This document shows, piece by piece, positions 46,911 to 57,423 of a stretch of DNA of 64,000 bases. The notes beneath the pieces were generated by a model, which had not been told where the DNA came from, made no database searches, and saw only the letters and a program-made list of their open reading frames with translations. The DNA is from Bacteroidota bacterium (GTDB lineage Bacteria; Bacteroidota; Bacteroidia; Bacteroidales; UBA4417), in NCBI GenBank assembly GCA_013376995.1, contig JACAAZ010000002.1, forward strand, positions 111,917 through 175,916, read 5' to 3'. Numbering within the stretch: position 1 is the stretch's first letter; each line of letters begins with the position of its first letter. The position numbers and the translations under genes were made by a program.

Positions 46911-47678
46911 ATGTCATTTATTATGAAAAATCGGTTCAAGTATTCTCCAACCATCGAGCGTTACCTTTCAAACGAAATGGAATACGCGGAGATGAGATCT
47001 TTTGAAAAAGAAATATTGACTAATTCAACTCTTTCTTCTGAACTGTCTTTTACCAGGAGTATAGATGATGCCCTGAGAAACGATGACATTATTGATTTCC
47101 GGCTAAAACTGGCATCAGCCAGGAATGAGAATGTACATTCCAATTCTTCAATTCCGGTTATCGACTTCAAACAGAAAAAATTCTGGTACATGGCTGCTTC
47201 CCTGCTTTTGATAGCAGCATTAGGAACTGTATTGTATTTTAACATTAACCATGGTTATACATCCGATGACCTGTTTGCAAAGTATTACACTCCCGAAAAT
47301 ATGATCAACGTCACCCGTTCAGGTGATGCAAATATTGTTGAAGCTATTATCCGATTCCAGGATAAGGATTACCAAACCTCCGCCAATCTTTTCAGCCAAA
47401 TACTTGCAAGGGATCCTGAAAACTACGCCGGATGGTTCTTCTATGGGATTGCCTGTATTGAGTCACAGAAGTTTGCTAAAGCCGAAGCAGCCTTTAATAC
47501 AATAATTTCAAATAATGAAAACCTGTATGTTGAGCATGCCCAATGGTACCTGGCTTTGTGTTTCATCAAAAGTAACCAGGTAGCCAAAGCAAAACTCCAG
47601 CTTCAGAAAATCGCTTCGGAGCCTGATAACTTCCACCGTAAAGATGCCAAGCATCTCTTAGAAAAATTAGCTAATTAG
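46911..47678 (+). CDS. Membrane-anchored tetratricopeptide protein
   Basis: I prefer the ATG at 46911 (or 46923) over the GTG at 46863, giving about 255 residues. An N-terminal soluble part resembling an anti-sigma head (about 5-75, TIERYLSNEMEYAEMRSFEKEI) precedes one membrane helix (about 89-110). Two to three TPR units follow (about 145-250: VEAIIRFQDKDYQTSANLFSQIL, AGWFFYGIACIESQKFAKAEAAF, AQWYLALCFIKSNQVAKA). It probably forms a periplasmic protein-interaction platform. No sigma gene is next to it. Confidence 0.8.
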   Translation: MSFIMKNRFKYSPTIERYLSNEMEYAEMRSFEKEILTNSTLSSELSFTRSIDDALRNDDIIDFRLKLASARNENVHSNSSIPVIDFKQKKFWYMAASLLLIAALGTVLYFNINHGYTSDDLFAKYYTPENMINVTRSGDANIVEAIIRFQDKDYQTSANLFSQILARDPENYAGWFFYGIACIESQKFAKAEAAFNTIISNNENLYVEHAQWYLALCFIKSNQVAKAKLQLQKIASEPDNFHRKDAKHLLEKLAN

Positions 47679-47754
47679 TGAATAGAGTTAATAGTACGAT
47701 TGCCTTTCGTCAATACTCTGAAAATGCCCGGAAAAATTCTTGGGCAGATCAAAA

Positions 47755-47787
47755 AAAATGGCAGGGATAAACCATCCCGGCCATTTT
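47755..47787. terminator. Bidirectional hairpin terminator after the TPR gene
   Basis: AAAATGGC-A-GGGAT (47755-47768) pairs with ATCCC-G-GCCATTTT (47774-47787), with one mismatch, and is flanked by A-run and T-run. A weaker hairpin lies just upstream at 47725-47746. Confidence 0.8.
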
Positions 47788-47825
47788 ATGTTTAAATATT
47801 GTTAGTAAGATCTATAAACAATAAT

Positions 47826-48413
47826 ATGAATAAAAACAGGTTAGAAGCTTTCAGTGATGGAGTAATCGCGATATTGATCACTATCATGGTATTGGAGTTA
47901 AAAGTCCCGCATGGCAATGATTTCAAATCTTTGTTACCGCTTATTCCGATTTTTATAAGTTATATCATGAGTTTTTTATATCTCGGGATTTACTGGAACA
48001 ATCATCATCATCTTTTACATACTGTAAAGCAGGTGAGTGGAAATATCCTTTGGGCAAACTTACACCTGTTATTCTGGCTATCCCTTATCCCCTTTGTTAC
48101 AGGCTGGGTTGGAGAGAATAATTTTGCACCTTTCCCCATTTCTCTTTACGGAGTTAACCTGTTGATGGCTGCGATTGCCTATTATGTGCTCCAGATCCAG
48201 ATACTGAAAACCCATGGTACTGATTCATTGCTAGGCAAGGCAATTGGAAGTGACATGAAGGGAAAGATGTCGCTGGTGCTTTATTTCTCAGCTATTTGGT
48301 TATCCATATTGAGCCAATGGATAGCATTGGGCATTTATGTATTTGTCGCTTTAATATGGCTGATCCCAGATAAAAGGATTGAAAGACTTTTTTGGGAGGA
48401 TTCCAGGAATTGA
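47826..48413 (+). CDS. TMEM175 family potassium-channel-like protein
   Basis: A 195-residue protein of the TMEM175 (DUF1211) family with about six helices. The family signature FSDGVIAI, with LEAFSDGVIAILITIMVLELKVP, is at residues 5-28; these FSD residues line the channel in studied members. I chose the ATG at 47826; an upstream ATG at 47799 adds nine residues ahead of the conserved start. Bacterial members form tetrameric K+-leak channels. It lies 1 kb ahead of the kdp potassium-uptake operon, but is a separate unit. Confidence 0.9.
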   Translation: MNKNRLEAFSDGVIAILITIMVLELKVPHGNDFKSLLPLIPIFISYIMSFLYLGIYWNNHHHLLHTVKQVSGNILWANLHLLFWLSLIPFVTGWVGENNFAPFPISLYGVNLLMAAIAYYVLQIQILKTHGTDSLLGKAIGSDMKGKMSLVLYFSAIWLSILSQWIALGIYVFVALIWLIPDKRIERLFWEDSRN

Positions 48414-48577
48414 TCCCTCAATATTCCATGCTGTTATTAAAGTATGATTAAGAAAGCATTTTCATTTTATGCAGGATATATGAAATCATAAATGTAGGGG
48501 TTCGTAATGATTGCCGGAATTTCCTACTTTTATGAAATTATTTATCGAAGTAGCTAAAAACCTTTACATTCCTGATC

Positions 48578-49183
48578 ATGAAAATAAATAACAAATCATC
48601 CATCATACTACTTTCGTTAACATTCTATTTTCTAATAAACCTAAGTGGTTATTCCCAGAAGGAGCCAAATTCAAATATTAAATTTCAGATATCTATCAGG
48701 AACATTTCTAAAGCCTCGGAAAATTCACTCGAGTTTGATTTATTTTTACTCAACCTGGATAAAAATACACCTCTCGAGCTTGCTTTATTCCAGGCCGGGA
48801 TAAGGGTAAATCCTGAAATTTACAATGGAGGTAACATCACCGCATCAATAGTAACGGGCAGTTCTGAACTAATTGAAGCTCAGCAACCACAAATCGTGAT
48901 ATTTTCCCAGTCCGAAAATACTATCAAATTACCTTCCCGATTAATGAAAACACCCCATTCGACGCCAGGATCAGGGCCCAGGGGAAGCATTATTTCTTCA
49001 AAGGAATCTGGTACGCGTATATGCAGAATTAAGTTAGACAATACCCAGGCATTCAAGAAAACGAAAGAGATATTTTCATTTTCTTTTGATAAACTCCCGT
49101 ATTGCACTTCAGTATACCAGTATGTTAATGGAATGAATACTCCCATGCGCTGCAATGCTGACAACTGCATTGTGAAGCCCTGA
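48578..49183 (+). CDS. Hypothetical secreted protein with cohesin-like N-terminal domain
   Basis: A 201-residue protein with a signal peptide (about 1-27, ends YSQ). Residues 35-125 read like the beta-sandwich domain found at the front of large T9SS-exported proteins in Bacteroidota (LEFDLFLLNLDKNTPLELALFQAGIRVNPEIYNGG when read in pieces: LEFDLFLLNLDK, LALFQAGIRVNPE, GNITASIVTGSSEL). The usual following repeats and C-terminal sorting domain are absent, so it is either a stand-alone domain or a shortened relic. Function unknown. Confidence 0.6.
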   Translation: MKINNKSSIILLSLTFYFLINLSGYSQKEPNSNIKFQISIRNISKASENSLEFDLFLLNLDKNTPLELALFQAGIRVNPEIYNGGNITASIVTGSSELIEAQQPQIVIFSQSENTIKLPSRLMKTPHSTPGSGPRGSIISSKESGTRICRIKLDNTQAFKKTKEIFSFSFDKLPYCTSVYQYVNGMNTPMRCNADNCIVKP

Positions 49184-49344
49184 TGGTCGTAAAATAAGCC
49201 TATCTCTTTTCTCATTTACTGGTTAGTGTCCTGTTCCCGGTAGCTAGTAGCCTATTGTATTTCAAATATACCGTGGTATTTATTCTTTATAAAATCTTTA
49301 TTATTCCTATCCACATCTTAACAAAACACTTATGATCAAGGGCC

Positions 49345-49352
49345 TAATTTTG
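49345..49352 (+). promoter_or_regulatory. -7 box of the kdp operon
   Basis: TAATTTTG matches TAnnTTTG and ends 21 bases before kdpF. AT-rich sequence at 49280-49310 may hold the KdpE site, but I cannot define it. Confidence 0.5.
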
Positions 49353-49373
49353 TAGCTGCTAATCAGTTACAAC

Positions 49374-49526
49374 ATGAAATTGATCATTCACACACCTTTT
49401 TCCATTTTAATGGTCACTACGGGGATTGGAAATTCCCAATCTTCCGGGTACCTGCTTGGAGCTTTGCTGACACTTGGCATCCTCTGCTATTTAATCTATA
49501 GCCTGATAAAACCTGAAAAATTCTGA
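49374..49526 (+). CDS. kdpF: Potassium-transporting ATPase small subunit KdpF
   Basis: A 50-residue single-helix protein. Its last half, GALLTLGILCYLIYSLIKPEKF, reads as the KdpF consensus (helix followed by ...YSLIKPEKF; the P-E-K/R-F end is characteristic). KdpF stabilises the KdpABC complex in the membrane. It carries about 22 extra N-terminal residues compared with the roughly 29-residue E. coli form; an internal in-frame ATG at 49410 is an alternative start. It stands first in the kdp operon. Confidence 0.85.
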   Translation: MKLIIHTPFSILMVTTGIGNSQSSGYLLGALLTLGILCYLIYSLIKPEKF

Positions 49527-49529
49527 ATT

Positions 49530-49679
49530 ATGTTCTGGTATATCGAAAACACGGTTGCCCTAGCCGGTTTATTCATGCTTGGCTATTTCCTTTCAAGGTT
49601 GATCGAAATTCTGTTTGATACAGATCTGACCTATGAAATAAATAAACCAAAAAATCTATCGAATCATGGAAATCAGTGA
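49530..49679 (+). CDS. Small single-helix membrane ORF between kdpF and kdpA
   Basis: A 49-residue frame, MFWYIENTVALAGLFMLGYF at its N-terminus, with one membrane helix (about 8-30) and a charged tail ending NHGNQ. It begins three bases after the kdpF stop and overlaps the kdpA start by 14 bases, so it is well placed for translation. It resembles no Kdp subunit I know. Spacing, composition and coupling argue that it is real; function is unknown. Confidence 0.6.
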   Translation: MFWYIENTVALAGLFMLGYFLSRLIEILFDTDLTYEINKPKNLSNHGNQ

Positions 49680-51357
49680 AATCATACAGATCCTTTTGTA
49701 TATCGCGCTATTAGTTATGCTAACGCCAGTTTTGGGCAGATTTATGACCAAAGTGTATATGGGGAAAGGGCATTTTATGAAACCTGTCCTGGGATGGCTG
49801 GAGAAATTCACTTATCGCTTATGTTCAGTTGATGTACAGCAGGAGATGGATTGGAAAAAGTATGTCTCCGGACTTCTTATTTTCAATCTATTTGGATTTG
49901 TTATCGTCTTCTTTCTTCAGCTCTTTCAAAACCAATTACCCCTTAACCCGCAGCACCTTCCAAATCCATCCTGGCATCTGTCTCTTAACACTGCAGTGAG
50001 TTTTATGACCAACACCAACTGGCAATCCTACAGTGGTGAAACTACCTTGAGTTACCTTGTACAAATGCTGGGATTGACGGTTCAGAATTTTGTTTCAGCC
50101 GGAACCGGAATGGCTGTATTATTGGCCGTTATCAGGGGATTGACAGCTAAAACGACAAAAATGCTTGGAAATTTCTGGGTAGATCTAACCCGTTCGGTGT
50201 TATATATTCTCTTACCTCTCTCGATCATTTTCTCGATTGTGCTAGTCGGGCAAGGCGTGGTTCAGAATTTTTCACATTATACCGGCTCGGTTACGCTGGA
50301 AGGCGCTACACAGGTTATTCCAGGTGGACCGGCTGCCTCACAGATTGCCATTAAGCAATTGGGAACAAATGGCGGTGGATTTTTTGGAACGAACAGTGCT
50401 CATCCATTTGAAAACCCAACTCCTGTCAGCAACTTCCTTGAGATGCTTGCCATTCTCCTGATTCCTGCGGCTCTAACCTTTACATATGGCAGGTTTGCCG
50501 GATCCAATAAACAAGGCTGGACTTTATTCATTGTAATGCTCATCCTGTTTACTGCCGGCCTGATGATTTCATTAAAGTCAGAATTCAGCATGAACCCGGT
50601 CTTCAAGACTGCTTCAAATATGGAAGGAAAAGAAACCCGGCTGGGAATTGCAAACAGCGTTCTTTGGTCCGTTGCTACAACTGATGCATCCAATGGCTCA
50701 GTCAATGCCATGGAAGACAGCATGACTCCCTTAACAGGATTAATAGGCATGTTTAACCTTATGTTGGGGGAGATCATATTCGGAGGGGTAGGTTCAGGGC
50801 TTTATGGAATGGTTGTTTTCATAATTCTCACCGTTTTCATAGCGGGGCTTATGGTGGGGCGTACGCCTGAATACCTGGGGAAAAGAATCGAAGCCTTTGA
50901 AGTTCAGATGGCAATACTGGCAGTTTTGGCTCCCTGTCTCATCATTCTTGTTTTTTCAGCCATTGCTGTTTCCACTCAACAGGGACTTTCCGGATTAAGC
51001 AATTCCGGACCTCATGGGCTTTCACAAATACTTTATGCTTTCAGCTCTGGAGCAGGGAACAACGGAAGCGCATTTGCCGGGCTCTCAACAAATACTGTAT
51101 TTTACAACCTGATGCTCGCATTGGCAATGCTAGTCGGACGCTTTGGAGTTATAATCCCGGTGATGGCAATTGCAGGCAACATGTCAATGAAAAAGATCAC
51201 ACCACCTTCTTCAGGTACATTCCGGACGGATAACTGGTTATTCGGGATCCTGCTTATCGCAGTAATTCTCATTGTTGGTGGTCTCACCTTCTTCCCGGCT
51301 CTGGCCCTGGGGCCTATAACCGAACATTTCCTGATGATAGGTGGAATTTCTTATTAA
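49666..51357 (+). CDS. kdpA: Potassium-transporting ATPase potassium-binding subunit KdpA
   Basis: A 563-residue membrane protein with about ten helices that forms the K+-selective pore of the high-affinity Kdp pump. Four pore-loop repeats are visible, for example [14 protein letters not shown] (about 103-117), [22 protein letters not shown] (read in parts, about 228-250) and [14 protein letters not shown] (about 461-475). The length is normal. It is cotranscribed with kdpB (20-base gap). Confidence 0.97.
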   Translation: MEISEIIQILLYIALLVMLTPVLGRFMTKVYMGKGHFMKPVLGWLEKFTYRLCSVDVQQEMDWKKYVSGLLIFNLFGFVIVFFLQLFQNQLPLNPQHLPNPSWHLSLNTAVSFMTNTNWQSYSGETTLSYLVQMLGLTVQNFVSAGTGMAVLLAVIRGLTAKTTKMLGNFWVDLTRSVLYILLPLSIIFSIVLVGQGVVQNFSHYTGSVTLEGATQVIPGGPAASQIAIKQLGTNGGGFFGTNSAHPFENPTPVSNFLEMLAILLIPAALTFTYGRFAGSNKQGWTLFIVMLILFTAGLMISLKSEFSMNPVFKTASNMEGKETRLGIANSVLWSVATTDASNGSVNAMEDSMTPLTGLIGMFNLMLGEIIFGGVGSGLYGMVVFIILTVFIAGLMVGRTPEYLGKRIEAFEVQMAILAVLAPCLIILVFSAIAVSTQQGLSGLSNSGPHGLSQILYAFSSGAGNNGSAFAGLSTNTVFYNLMLALAMLVGRFGVIIPVMAIAGNMSMKKITPPSSGTFRTDNWLFGILLIAVILIVGGLTFFPALALGPITEHFLMIGGISY

Positions 51358-51377
51358 TATTTCAAGGCAGATTAGCT

Positions 51378-53456
51378 ATGACAAATAAAAATAAAATATT
51401 CACCAAAAGTCTTGTTATTAAGGCTGTAAAAGCTGCTCTTCTAAAGCTGAATCCGAAAACTCTTATCAAAAATCCTGTAATTTTTATTGTAGCGATAGGG
51501 GCATTTATCACAACCTTCATCTTCTTTACTGACTTGTTTGGTGGTCAGGCTGCCTCCTTTGATTTTCAGATAGCCATTTGGCTTTGGTTTACCGTTTTGT
51601 TTGCCAATTTCTCCGAAGCAATTGCAGAAGGAAGAGGTAAAGCCCAGGCAGAGTCATTAAGAAAGAATCGTTCGGAAACGGTTGCAAACCGCCTTATTAA
51701 TGGAAAGATAGAGGTTGTCTCGGCAACACTTCTCAGGAAAGGAGATATAGTTGTTTGTGATTCCGGTGACCTGATCCCGGCAGACGGAGATGTGGTTGAA
51801 GGTATTGCCAGTGTTGATGAATCTGCTATTACCGGAGAATCTGCACCGGTGATCAGGGAAAGCGGAGGTGACAGAAGCGCAGTAACAGGTGGTACCAAGG
51901 TGATAAGCGACAGGATCGTTGTAAAAATCACTTCTGAACCGGGTGACACCTTCCTTGACCGGATGATCATGTTGGTGGAAGGGGCGAAGAGACAAAAGAC
52001 GCCAAATGAAATTGCCCTGACCATACTTCTATCCGGGCTTACAATCATTTTCCTGCTTGCCATTGTTACCCTGCCCACTTTCTTCCAATACAGCCTGGAT
52101 GCTTCGGGGAATACATCGGCTCACAATCTTTCCCTTCCGGTTTTGATTTCATTGCTTGTTTGTTTAATTCCAACTACTATTGGCGGACTTCTCAGCGCTA
52201 TTGGCATTAGCGGGATGGACAGGCTGTTACGCAAGAATGTTATTGCTACAAGCGGTAAGGCAATAGAAGCAGCCGGGGATGTTGATGTTTTATTGCTTGA
52301 TAAGACGGGAACTATAACCCTGGGAAACAGGATGGCTGTTGAGTTTATTCCAGCAGATGGCATTTCGGAGGAATCCCTCGCTGATGCTGCTCAACTTTCT
52401 TCACTGGCAGATGAAACACCAGAAGGAAGATCCATCGTAATCCTTGCTAAAGAACTCTATAATATACGGGGCAGGCAGATTCATGAAAATGCTTCAACCT
52501 TTATCCCTTTTACAGCACAAAGCAGGATGAGCGGGGTAGACATAGAAAGCCATGATGGAACTCTACGTCGCATCCGCAAAGGATCAACAGATTCCATTAA
52601 AAAATTTGTTGAAAATAACAATGGATTCTTCCCTAAAAAAATGACAGAGGTAATCAACAACCTGGCAAGGCAAGGAGCCACTCCACTTGTAGTCGCAGAT
52701 AATGATAAGGTGCTTGGAGTGATACACCTCAAGGACATTGTAAAAGGTGGCATCCGTCAGCGCTTTGCGCAACTTCGCTCTATGGGGATCAGGACCATTA
52801 TGATAACCGGTGACAATCCTTTGACTGCTGCAGCCATAGCTGCTGAAGCAGGGGTAGATGATTTCCTGGCAGAAGCAATGCCCGAAGATAAACTGGCTCG
52901 AATCCGGAAAGAACAATCTCTGGGGCATCTCGTAGGAATGATAGGAGACGGCACCAATGATGCACCGGCCCTGGCCCAGGCAGATGTGGGAATAGCCATG
53001 AATACAGGTACCCAGGCTGCCAGGGAAGCTGGAAATATGGTGGACCTTGACAGTAATCCAACCAAGTTAATCGAAGTGGTGGAAACAGGGAAGCAGCTCC
53101 TGATGACCAGGGGTGCCCTTACAACCTTCAGCATTGCTAACGATGTTGCGAAGTATTTTGCTATCATACCTGCTATAGCCAGTATTCTCTATGCAAACAA
53201 ATTCGGGCTAGGGCCTCTTAATGCTTTGAACATTATGCACCTGTCATCACCTGAATCCGCCATACTGAGCGCAGTGATCTTTAATGCACTCATTATTATC
53301 CTGCTGATACCCCTGGCTATGAAAGGAGTAAAATACAGGCCCCTTCCGGCTAATTCCATCCTGCTGAGAAACCTCCTGGTATATGGGCTTGGCGGAATTA
53401 TCACTCCTTTTATCGGAATAAAGATCATTGATCTGTTTTTAAAACTGATTAGTTAA
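51378..53456 (+). CDS. kdpB: Potassium-transporting ATPase ATP-binding subunit KdpB
   Basis: A 692-residue P-type ATPase that drives K+ uptake by KdpA. The phosphorylated aspartate is D308 in [11 protein letters not shown]; the phosphatase motif [12 protein letters not shown] is near 145; the hinge [21 protein letters not shown] is near 520. It has the seven helices and length of the Kdp-type pump. It continues with kdpC after nine bases. Confidence 0.98.
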   Translation: MTNKNKIFTKSLVIKAVKAALLKLNPKTLIKNPVIFIVAIGAFITTFIFFTDLFGGQAASFDFQIAIWLWFTVLFANFSEAIAEGRGKAQAESLRKNRSETVANRLINGKIEVVSATLLRKGDIVVCDSGDLIPADGDVVEGIASVDESAITGESAPVIRESGGDRSAVTGGTKVISDRIVVKITSEPGDTFLDRMIMLVEGAKRQKTPNEIALTILLSGLTIIFLLAIVTLPTFFQYSLDASGNTSAHNLSLPVLISLLVCLIPTTIGGLLSAIGISGMDRLLRKNVIATSGKAIEAAGDVDVLLLDKTGTITLGNRMAVEFIPADGISEESLADAAQLSSLADETPEGRSIVILAKELYNIRGRQIHENASTFIPFTAQSRMSGVDIESHDGTLRRIRKGSTDSIKKFVENNNGFFPKKMTEVINNLARQGATPLVVADNDKVLGVIHLKDIVKGGIRQRFAQLRSMGIRTIMITGDNPLTAAAIAAEAGVDDFLAEAMPEDKLARIRKEQSLGHLVGMIGDGTNDAPALAQADVGIAMNTGTQAAREAGNMVDLDSNPTKLIEVVETGKQLLMTRGALTTFSIANDVAKYFAIIPAIASILYANKFGLGPLNALNIMHLSSPESAILSAVIFNALIIILLIPLAMKGVKYRPLPANSILLRNLLVYGLGGIITPFIGIKIIDLFLKLIS

Positions 53457-53465
53457 TTAGACCTT

Positions 53466-54053
53466 ATGAACTCAAGTAATAACAACACTTTGATAGCATT
53501 GAAAATGATAGTTTTCTTTACTATCTTAACAGGACTTTTGTACCCCTTGTTAATAACTTCGCTGGCCCAGGTTGCATTCCCTTCGGAAGCAAATGGAAGC
53601 CTAAAACTAAAAAATGGAAAAGTGATTGGTTCTGAACTGATTGGACAATCTTTTAACGATTCTGTGTATTTCTGGTCCAGGCCTTCATCCAGCGGTTATA
53701 ATGCGATGCCGGGATCCGGATCAAACCTGGGACCGACAAGTGCAATGCTTAAAAAAATGGTTGAAGAGCGAAAGAAAAATTTCATCACTTTAAATCACCT
53801 GGACAATTCGGTATCGATTCCATCTGAGATGTTGTTTGCTTCAGGTAGTGGGCTTGATCCCCATATTTCAAAACAGTCTGCCATATTACAGGTAAACAGG
53901 GTTGCAACAGCAAGGAAAATGAGCCGGGAACAAAAAGAACAATTAATTTCACTGATTGAAAAGCATACTGAACCTCCACAACTTTCATTATTTGGTGAAG
54001 AGAGAGTGAATGTCCTTATGCTTAATTTAGATGTTGATAAAATTAAACAATGA
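53466..54053 (+). CDS. kdpC: Potassium-transporting ATPase subunit KdpC
   Basis: A 195-residue subunit with one N-terminal helix (about 8-32) and a periplasmic domain that links KdpA and KdpB. Landmarks: LIGQSFNDSVYFWSRPSSSGYNAMPGSG (in parts), SNLGPTSAML, and SGLDPHIS near 130. It overlaps kdpD by four bases (ATGA at 54050). Confidence 0.97.
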   Translation: MNSSNNNTLIALKMIVFFTILTGLLYPLLITSLAQVAFPSEANGSLKLKNGKVIGSELIGQSFNDSVYFWSRPSSSGYNAMPGSGSNLGPTSAMLKKMVEERKKNFITLNHLDNSVSIPSEMLFASGSGLDPHISKQSAILQVNRVATARKMSREQKEQLISLIEKHTEPPQLSLFGEERVNVLMLNLDVDKIKQ

Positions 54054-56737
54054 CGCAGGAGATGTCCAGGCCCAATCCTGACGAACTGCTTGCTTCTATT
54101 AAACTGGATGAAGAACGGAGCAACAGGGGTAAGTTGAAGATTTTCTTTGGCATGTGTGCCGGGGTTGGAAAAACTTATGCCATGCTCAAGGCAGCACAGG
54201 TTGAGAAGTTAAAAGGAATTGATATTGTTATCGGCTATATTGAAACCCATGATCGAAAGGAGACTAATCAACTGCTTCATGGTCTTGAGGTTATCCCCCC
54301 AGCAATAAATGAATATAAAAAAGTACTTCTCAAAGAAGTCGATATTGATTCTATTGTCTCACGAAAACCAGAGGTGGTTCTCGTGGATGAACTTGCCCAC
54401 ACCAATGCTCCGGGAAGCAGGCATACCAAGCGTTTCCAGGATGTAATGGAAATCCTTGATAATGGAATTAATGTATATACTACCTTGAATGTCCAGCATC
54501 TGGAAAGCCGCTCTGAGACAGTTTCTCAAATTACGGGAATAGTTGTAAGAGAAACTCTCCCAGATGAAATTTTTGAGATAGCTGACGAAATTGAACTTGT
54601 TGACCTGACACCTGATGAATTGCTTCAGCGGTTTTCGGAAGGAAAGGTTTATTCTCCCGGCCAATCGCAGGAAGCCGTCCGCAACTTTTTCAGGAAAGGA
54701 AATATTACTGCTTTAAGGGAAATGGCTCTCCGCATTGTTGCCGACAGGGTTGATATCCAGCTCAGGCAATATATGCAGCAAAAAAGGATTTCCGGCCCCT
54801 GGAAATCCGGGCTTAGGTTGATGGTGATACTGGGTGCAAGTACTGAATCCGTTAGCCTGATCCGCTGGGCAAAAAACCTCTCCTATACCATGGGAGCGAC
54901 TATGCTGGCACTTTATGTTGAGCCGGCTAAGAAACTATCACCGGTCCAACAAGAGAAGCTAACACGCAATATTAACCTTGCCAAACAATTGGGTGCTGAG
55001 TTTATCTCCACTTCCGGAGTAGATTATGTAAAGGCAATCCTTAACATCGCCCATAAGGAGAATATCTCTCATATTATCATTGCAAAACCGCGGCGAAGGA
55101 ATTTCCTTTCTTTATTCCGTCTTGGAAATTATATCAATCAGCTTGTTCAGCATAGCGGGAATATTGATGTGTATGTAATGGGCTCAAATATTACGGGCGA
55201 TGAAAAATACCAGAAATACAGCACCCTGCCTTCATTCTCATCCGGCTTTTCTCAATATTTTCTATCTGGAATTATTACCGTTTTATTGGCAATTGCCTTC
55301 TATCCGTTCAAGAACCTGATTGGTTACCAGGTGGTGTCATTTGCCATGTTGTTTATGATTTCCATCCTGGCCATATTTTATGGAATTGGCCCCATCTTAC
55401 TGTCTGCAACACTTTGTGCACTCTGCTGGAATTATTTTTTCATCCCCCCTGAGTTTACCTTGCATATTGACAAGGCAGAGGATGTCCTGATGCTGGTAAT
55501 GTTCTTTACAATTGCCCTTTTAAATGGCATCCTCACCACAAGAGTCAGGAAACAGGAAAAGCTTACCCGCGACCGTGAAGAACGCACAAGTGCCTTATAC
55601 CACTTAACCCGTGACTTATCTCTTGCTTCCGGGATGAATGAGGTTTTGAATGTTTCTGTTTCAGCAATTCTTAAATTTTTCAGCCTGGAAAGTGCTGTGA
55701 TATTACAGGGTGGCAACAATGAACTACATAATGAGATTCGTCATGAATCCAAGCTGAAATTAAATGAATCGGATATGAGTATAGCTTCCTGGTCCTTTTT
55801 CCACGCTGGTAAAGCTGGAAAATTCACTGATACGCTACCTTCATCGTCCTTCACTTTTTACCCACTGACTGGCAGTAAGATGCGCCTGGGTGTTATTGCA
55901 ATAAAGCATCTTAACGCTTTTAACGCTGATGAAGAGATCTTTTGGGATACTTTCAAAACCCAGGTTTCAAACGCTCTGGAGCGAGAGTTTTTAAATGACC
56001 TTGCTATTCGGGCATCCATACTCAATGAATCTGAAAAATTATACAAAACGCTTTTCAACAGCATATCTCACGAGTTGAGAATTCCCGTGGCTACCATTAT
56101 GGGGGCTACTGACACATTAATGTCCATTGATTATAATAAGGAAACCTATCAAAAGTTAAATAACGAGATTTTCACAGCATCTGAAAGGCTAAACCGCCTG
56201 ATTGAAAACCTCTTGAATATGTCAAGGATTGAGTCAAACAGGATCAGGCCACATATGGACTGGCACGATGTTAATGACCTTGCAGCGAAGGTTACTCAAT
56301 CACTACGGGGTGAATTACAAAATTTTAATGTGGAACTTGTGATACCTGATGATACTCCACTTGTAAAATTCGATTTCGGATTGATGGAACAGGTTTTGCA
56401 AAACCTGGTATACAATGCGACTCAATATGCGGCAAAGGGTACTACCATACGTATTAAAATATACTATGATTCTCATCATTGTTACCTGCAGGTGATGGAC
56501 CGGGGACCCGGATTTCCTCCCGATACCATTCCTTTTGTATTTAATAAGTTTTATCGGGTTGAAGGAACAATTCCGGGGGGCACAGGCCTTGGATTATCTA
56601 TAGTTAAAGGATTTGTTGAGGCACAAAACGGGTCAGTAACTATTGAAAACCGTCAAAACGGGGGTGCCCGCATCACTGTAAAAATTCCTTCTGAAAAACC
56701 TGATTTTGAAAGAATTGAAACACCTAATAAAGAATGA
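54050..56737 (+). CDS. kdpD: Sensor histidine kinase KdpD
   Basis: An 895-residue K+-sensing kinase. The KdpD N-domain (about 25-235) has the Walker-type FFGMCAGVGKTYAML. A universal-stress-like domain follows (about 250-375), then four closely spaced helices (about 400-500), a GAF-like region (520-650), and the kinase core with phospho-acceptor H674 in SISHELRIP. ATP-binding motifs are NLVYNATQYA, DRGPGFP and GTGLGLSIVKG. It overlaps kdpE by four bases and would turn on the operon when K+ is low. Confidence 0.96.
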   Translation: MTQEMSRPNPDELLASIKLDEERSNRGKLKIFFGMCAGVGKTYAMLKAAQVEKLKGIDIVIGYIETHDRKETNQLLHGLEVIPPAINEYKKVLLKEVDIDSIVSRKPEVVLVDELAHTNAPGSRHTKRFQDVMEILDNGINVYTTLNVQHLESRSETVSQITGIVVRETLPDEIFEIADEIELVDLTPDELLQRFSEGKVYSPGQSQEAVRNFFRKGNITALREMALRIVADRVDIQLRQYMQQKRISGPWKSGLRLMVILGASTESVSLIRWAKNLSYTMGATMLALYVEPAKKLSPVQQEKLTRNINLAKQLGAEFISTSGVDYVKAILNIAHKENISHIIIAKPRRRNFLSLFRLGNYINQLVQHSGNIDVYVMGSNITGDEKYQKYSTLPSFSSGFSQYFLSGIITVLLAIAFYPFKNLIGYQVVSFAMLFMISILAIFYGIGPILLSATLCALCWNYFFIPPEFTLHIDKAEDVLMLVMFFTIALLNGILTTRVRKQEKLTRDREERTSALYHLTRDLSLASGMNEVLNVSVSAILKFFSLESAVILQGGNNELHNEIRHESKLKLNESDMSIASWSFFHAGKAGKFTDTLPSSSFTFYPLTGSKMRLGVIAIKHLNAFNADEEIFWDTFKTQVSNALEREFLNDLAIRASILNESEKLYKTLFNSISHELRIPVATIMGATDTLMSIDYNKETYQKLNNEIFTASERLNRLIENLLNMSRIESNRIRPHMDWHDVNDLAAKVTQSLRGELQNFNVELVIPDDTPLVKFDFGLMEQVLQNLVYNATQYAAKGTTIRIKIYYDSHHCYLQVMDRGPGFPPDTIPFVFNKFYRVEGTIPGGTGLGLSIVKGFVEAQNGSVTIENRQNGGARITVKIPSEKPDFERIETPNKE

Positions 56738-57423
56738 TGAATTCTGAAGTAATTATATTGGTCATAGATGATGAAATTCAGATCCGCCGGCTTCTGGAAA
56801 TAACACTTTCTTCTGAAAGCTACAAAGTTCTTGAAGCTTCTGATGGAAAAAGCGGAATCATTGCAGCTGCTACACATAACCCTTCACTCATCCTGCTTGA
56901 CCTGGGATTACCCGATGAGGACGGACAGTCTATTCTCATAAAGCTACGCGAATGGTATACAAATCCTATTATCATATTGTCAGTCAGAAATTCAGATGAA
57001 GATATAATCCGGGCCCTTGACAACGGGGCTATAGACTACTTAACAAAACCATTCCGGATTGGAGAATTGCAGGCCCGGATCCGTTCTGCCTTAAGATTGG
57101 CTCAGTCAGCCAACAATTCATCGTCCATACTTACTTTCAACTCCCTCAACATTGACCTCGTTAACCATGTAGTAAAAAGAAATGATGAAATCCTGAAGTT
57201 AACTTCTACAGAATTTTCTTTATTGGTTCTTTTGGCAAAAAATGCAGGCAAAGTGCTGACACATCAATATATCCTGAAAGAAATCTGGGGACATGGATAC
57301 ATTGAGCAAACACAATATTTACGGGTTTTTATTGCCCAACTCAGGAAAAAGATCGAAGATGATCCTGCTGATCCCCTTTATATTGTAACTGAATCCGGCA
57401 TAGGCTACCGATTCCAGGGTTAG
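56734..57423 (+). CDS. kdpE: Response regulator KdpE
   Basis: A 229-residue OmpR/PhoB-type regulator. The receiver domain has D56 as the phosphorylation site (LLDLGLPDEDG) with acidic pocket IDDE near residue 10 and K in LTKPFRIGEL. The DNA-binding winged helix (about 130-229) has LTSTEFSLLVLLAKNAGKVL and YLRVFIAQLRKKIEDDP. The start overlaps kdpD. It ends the kdp operon; I see no strong terminator after it. Confidence 0.96.
   Translation: MMNSEVIILVIDDEIQIRRLLEITLSSESYKVLEASDGKSGIIAAATHNPSLILLDLGLPDEDGQSILIKLREWYTNPIIILSVRNSDEDIIRALDNGAIDYLTKPFRIGELQARIRSALRLAQSANNSSSILTFNSLNIDLVNHVVKRNDEILKLTSTEFSLLVLLAKNAGKVLTHQYILKEIWGHGYIEQTQYLRVFIAQLRKKIEDDPADPLYIVTESGIGYRFQG

Noticed and set aside
51566-52078. 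170-codon antisense frame inside kdpB
   Set aside because: Shadow of the conserved P-type ATPase; no signal of its own.
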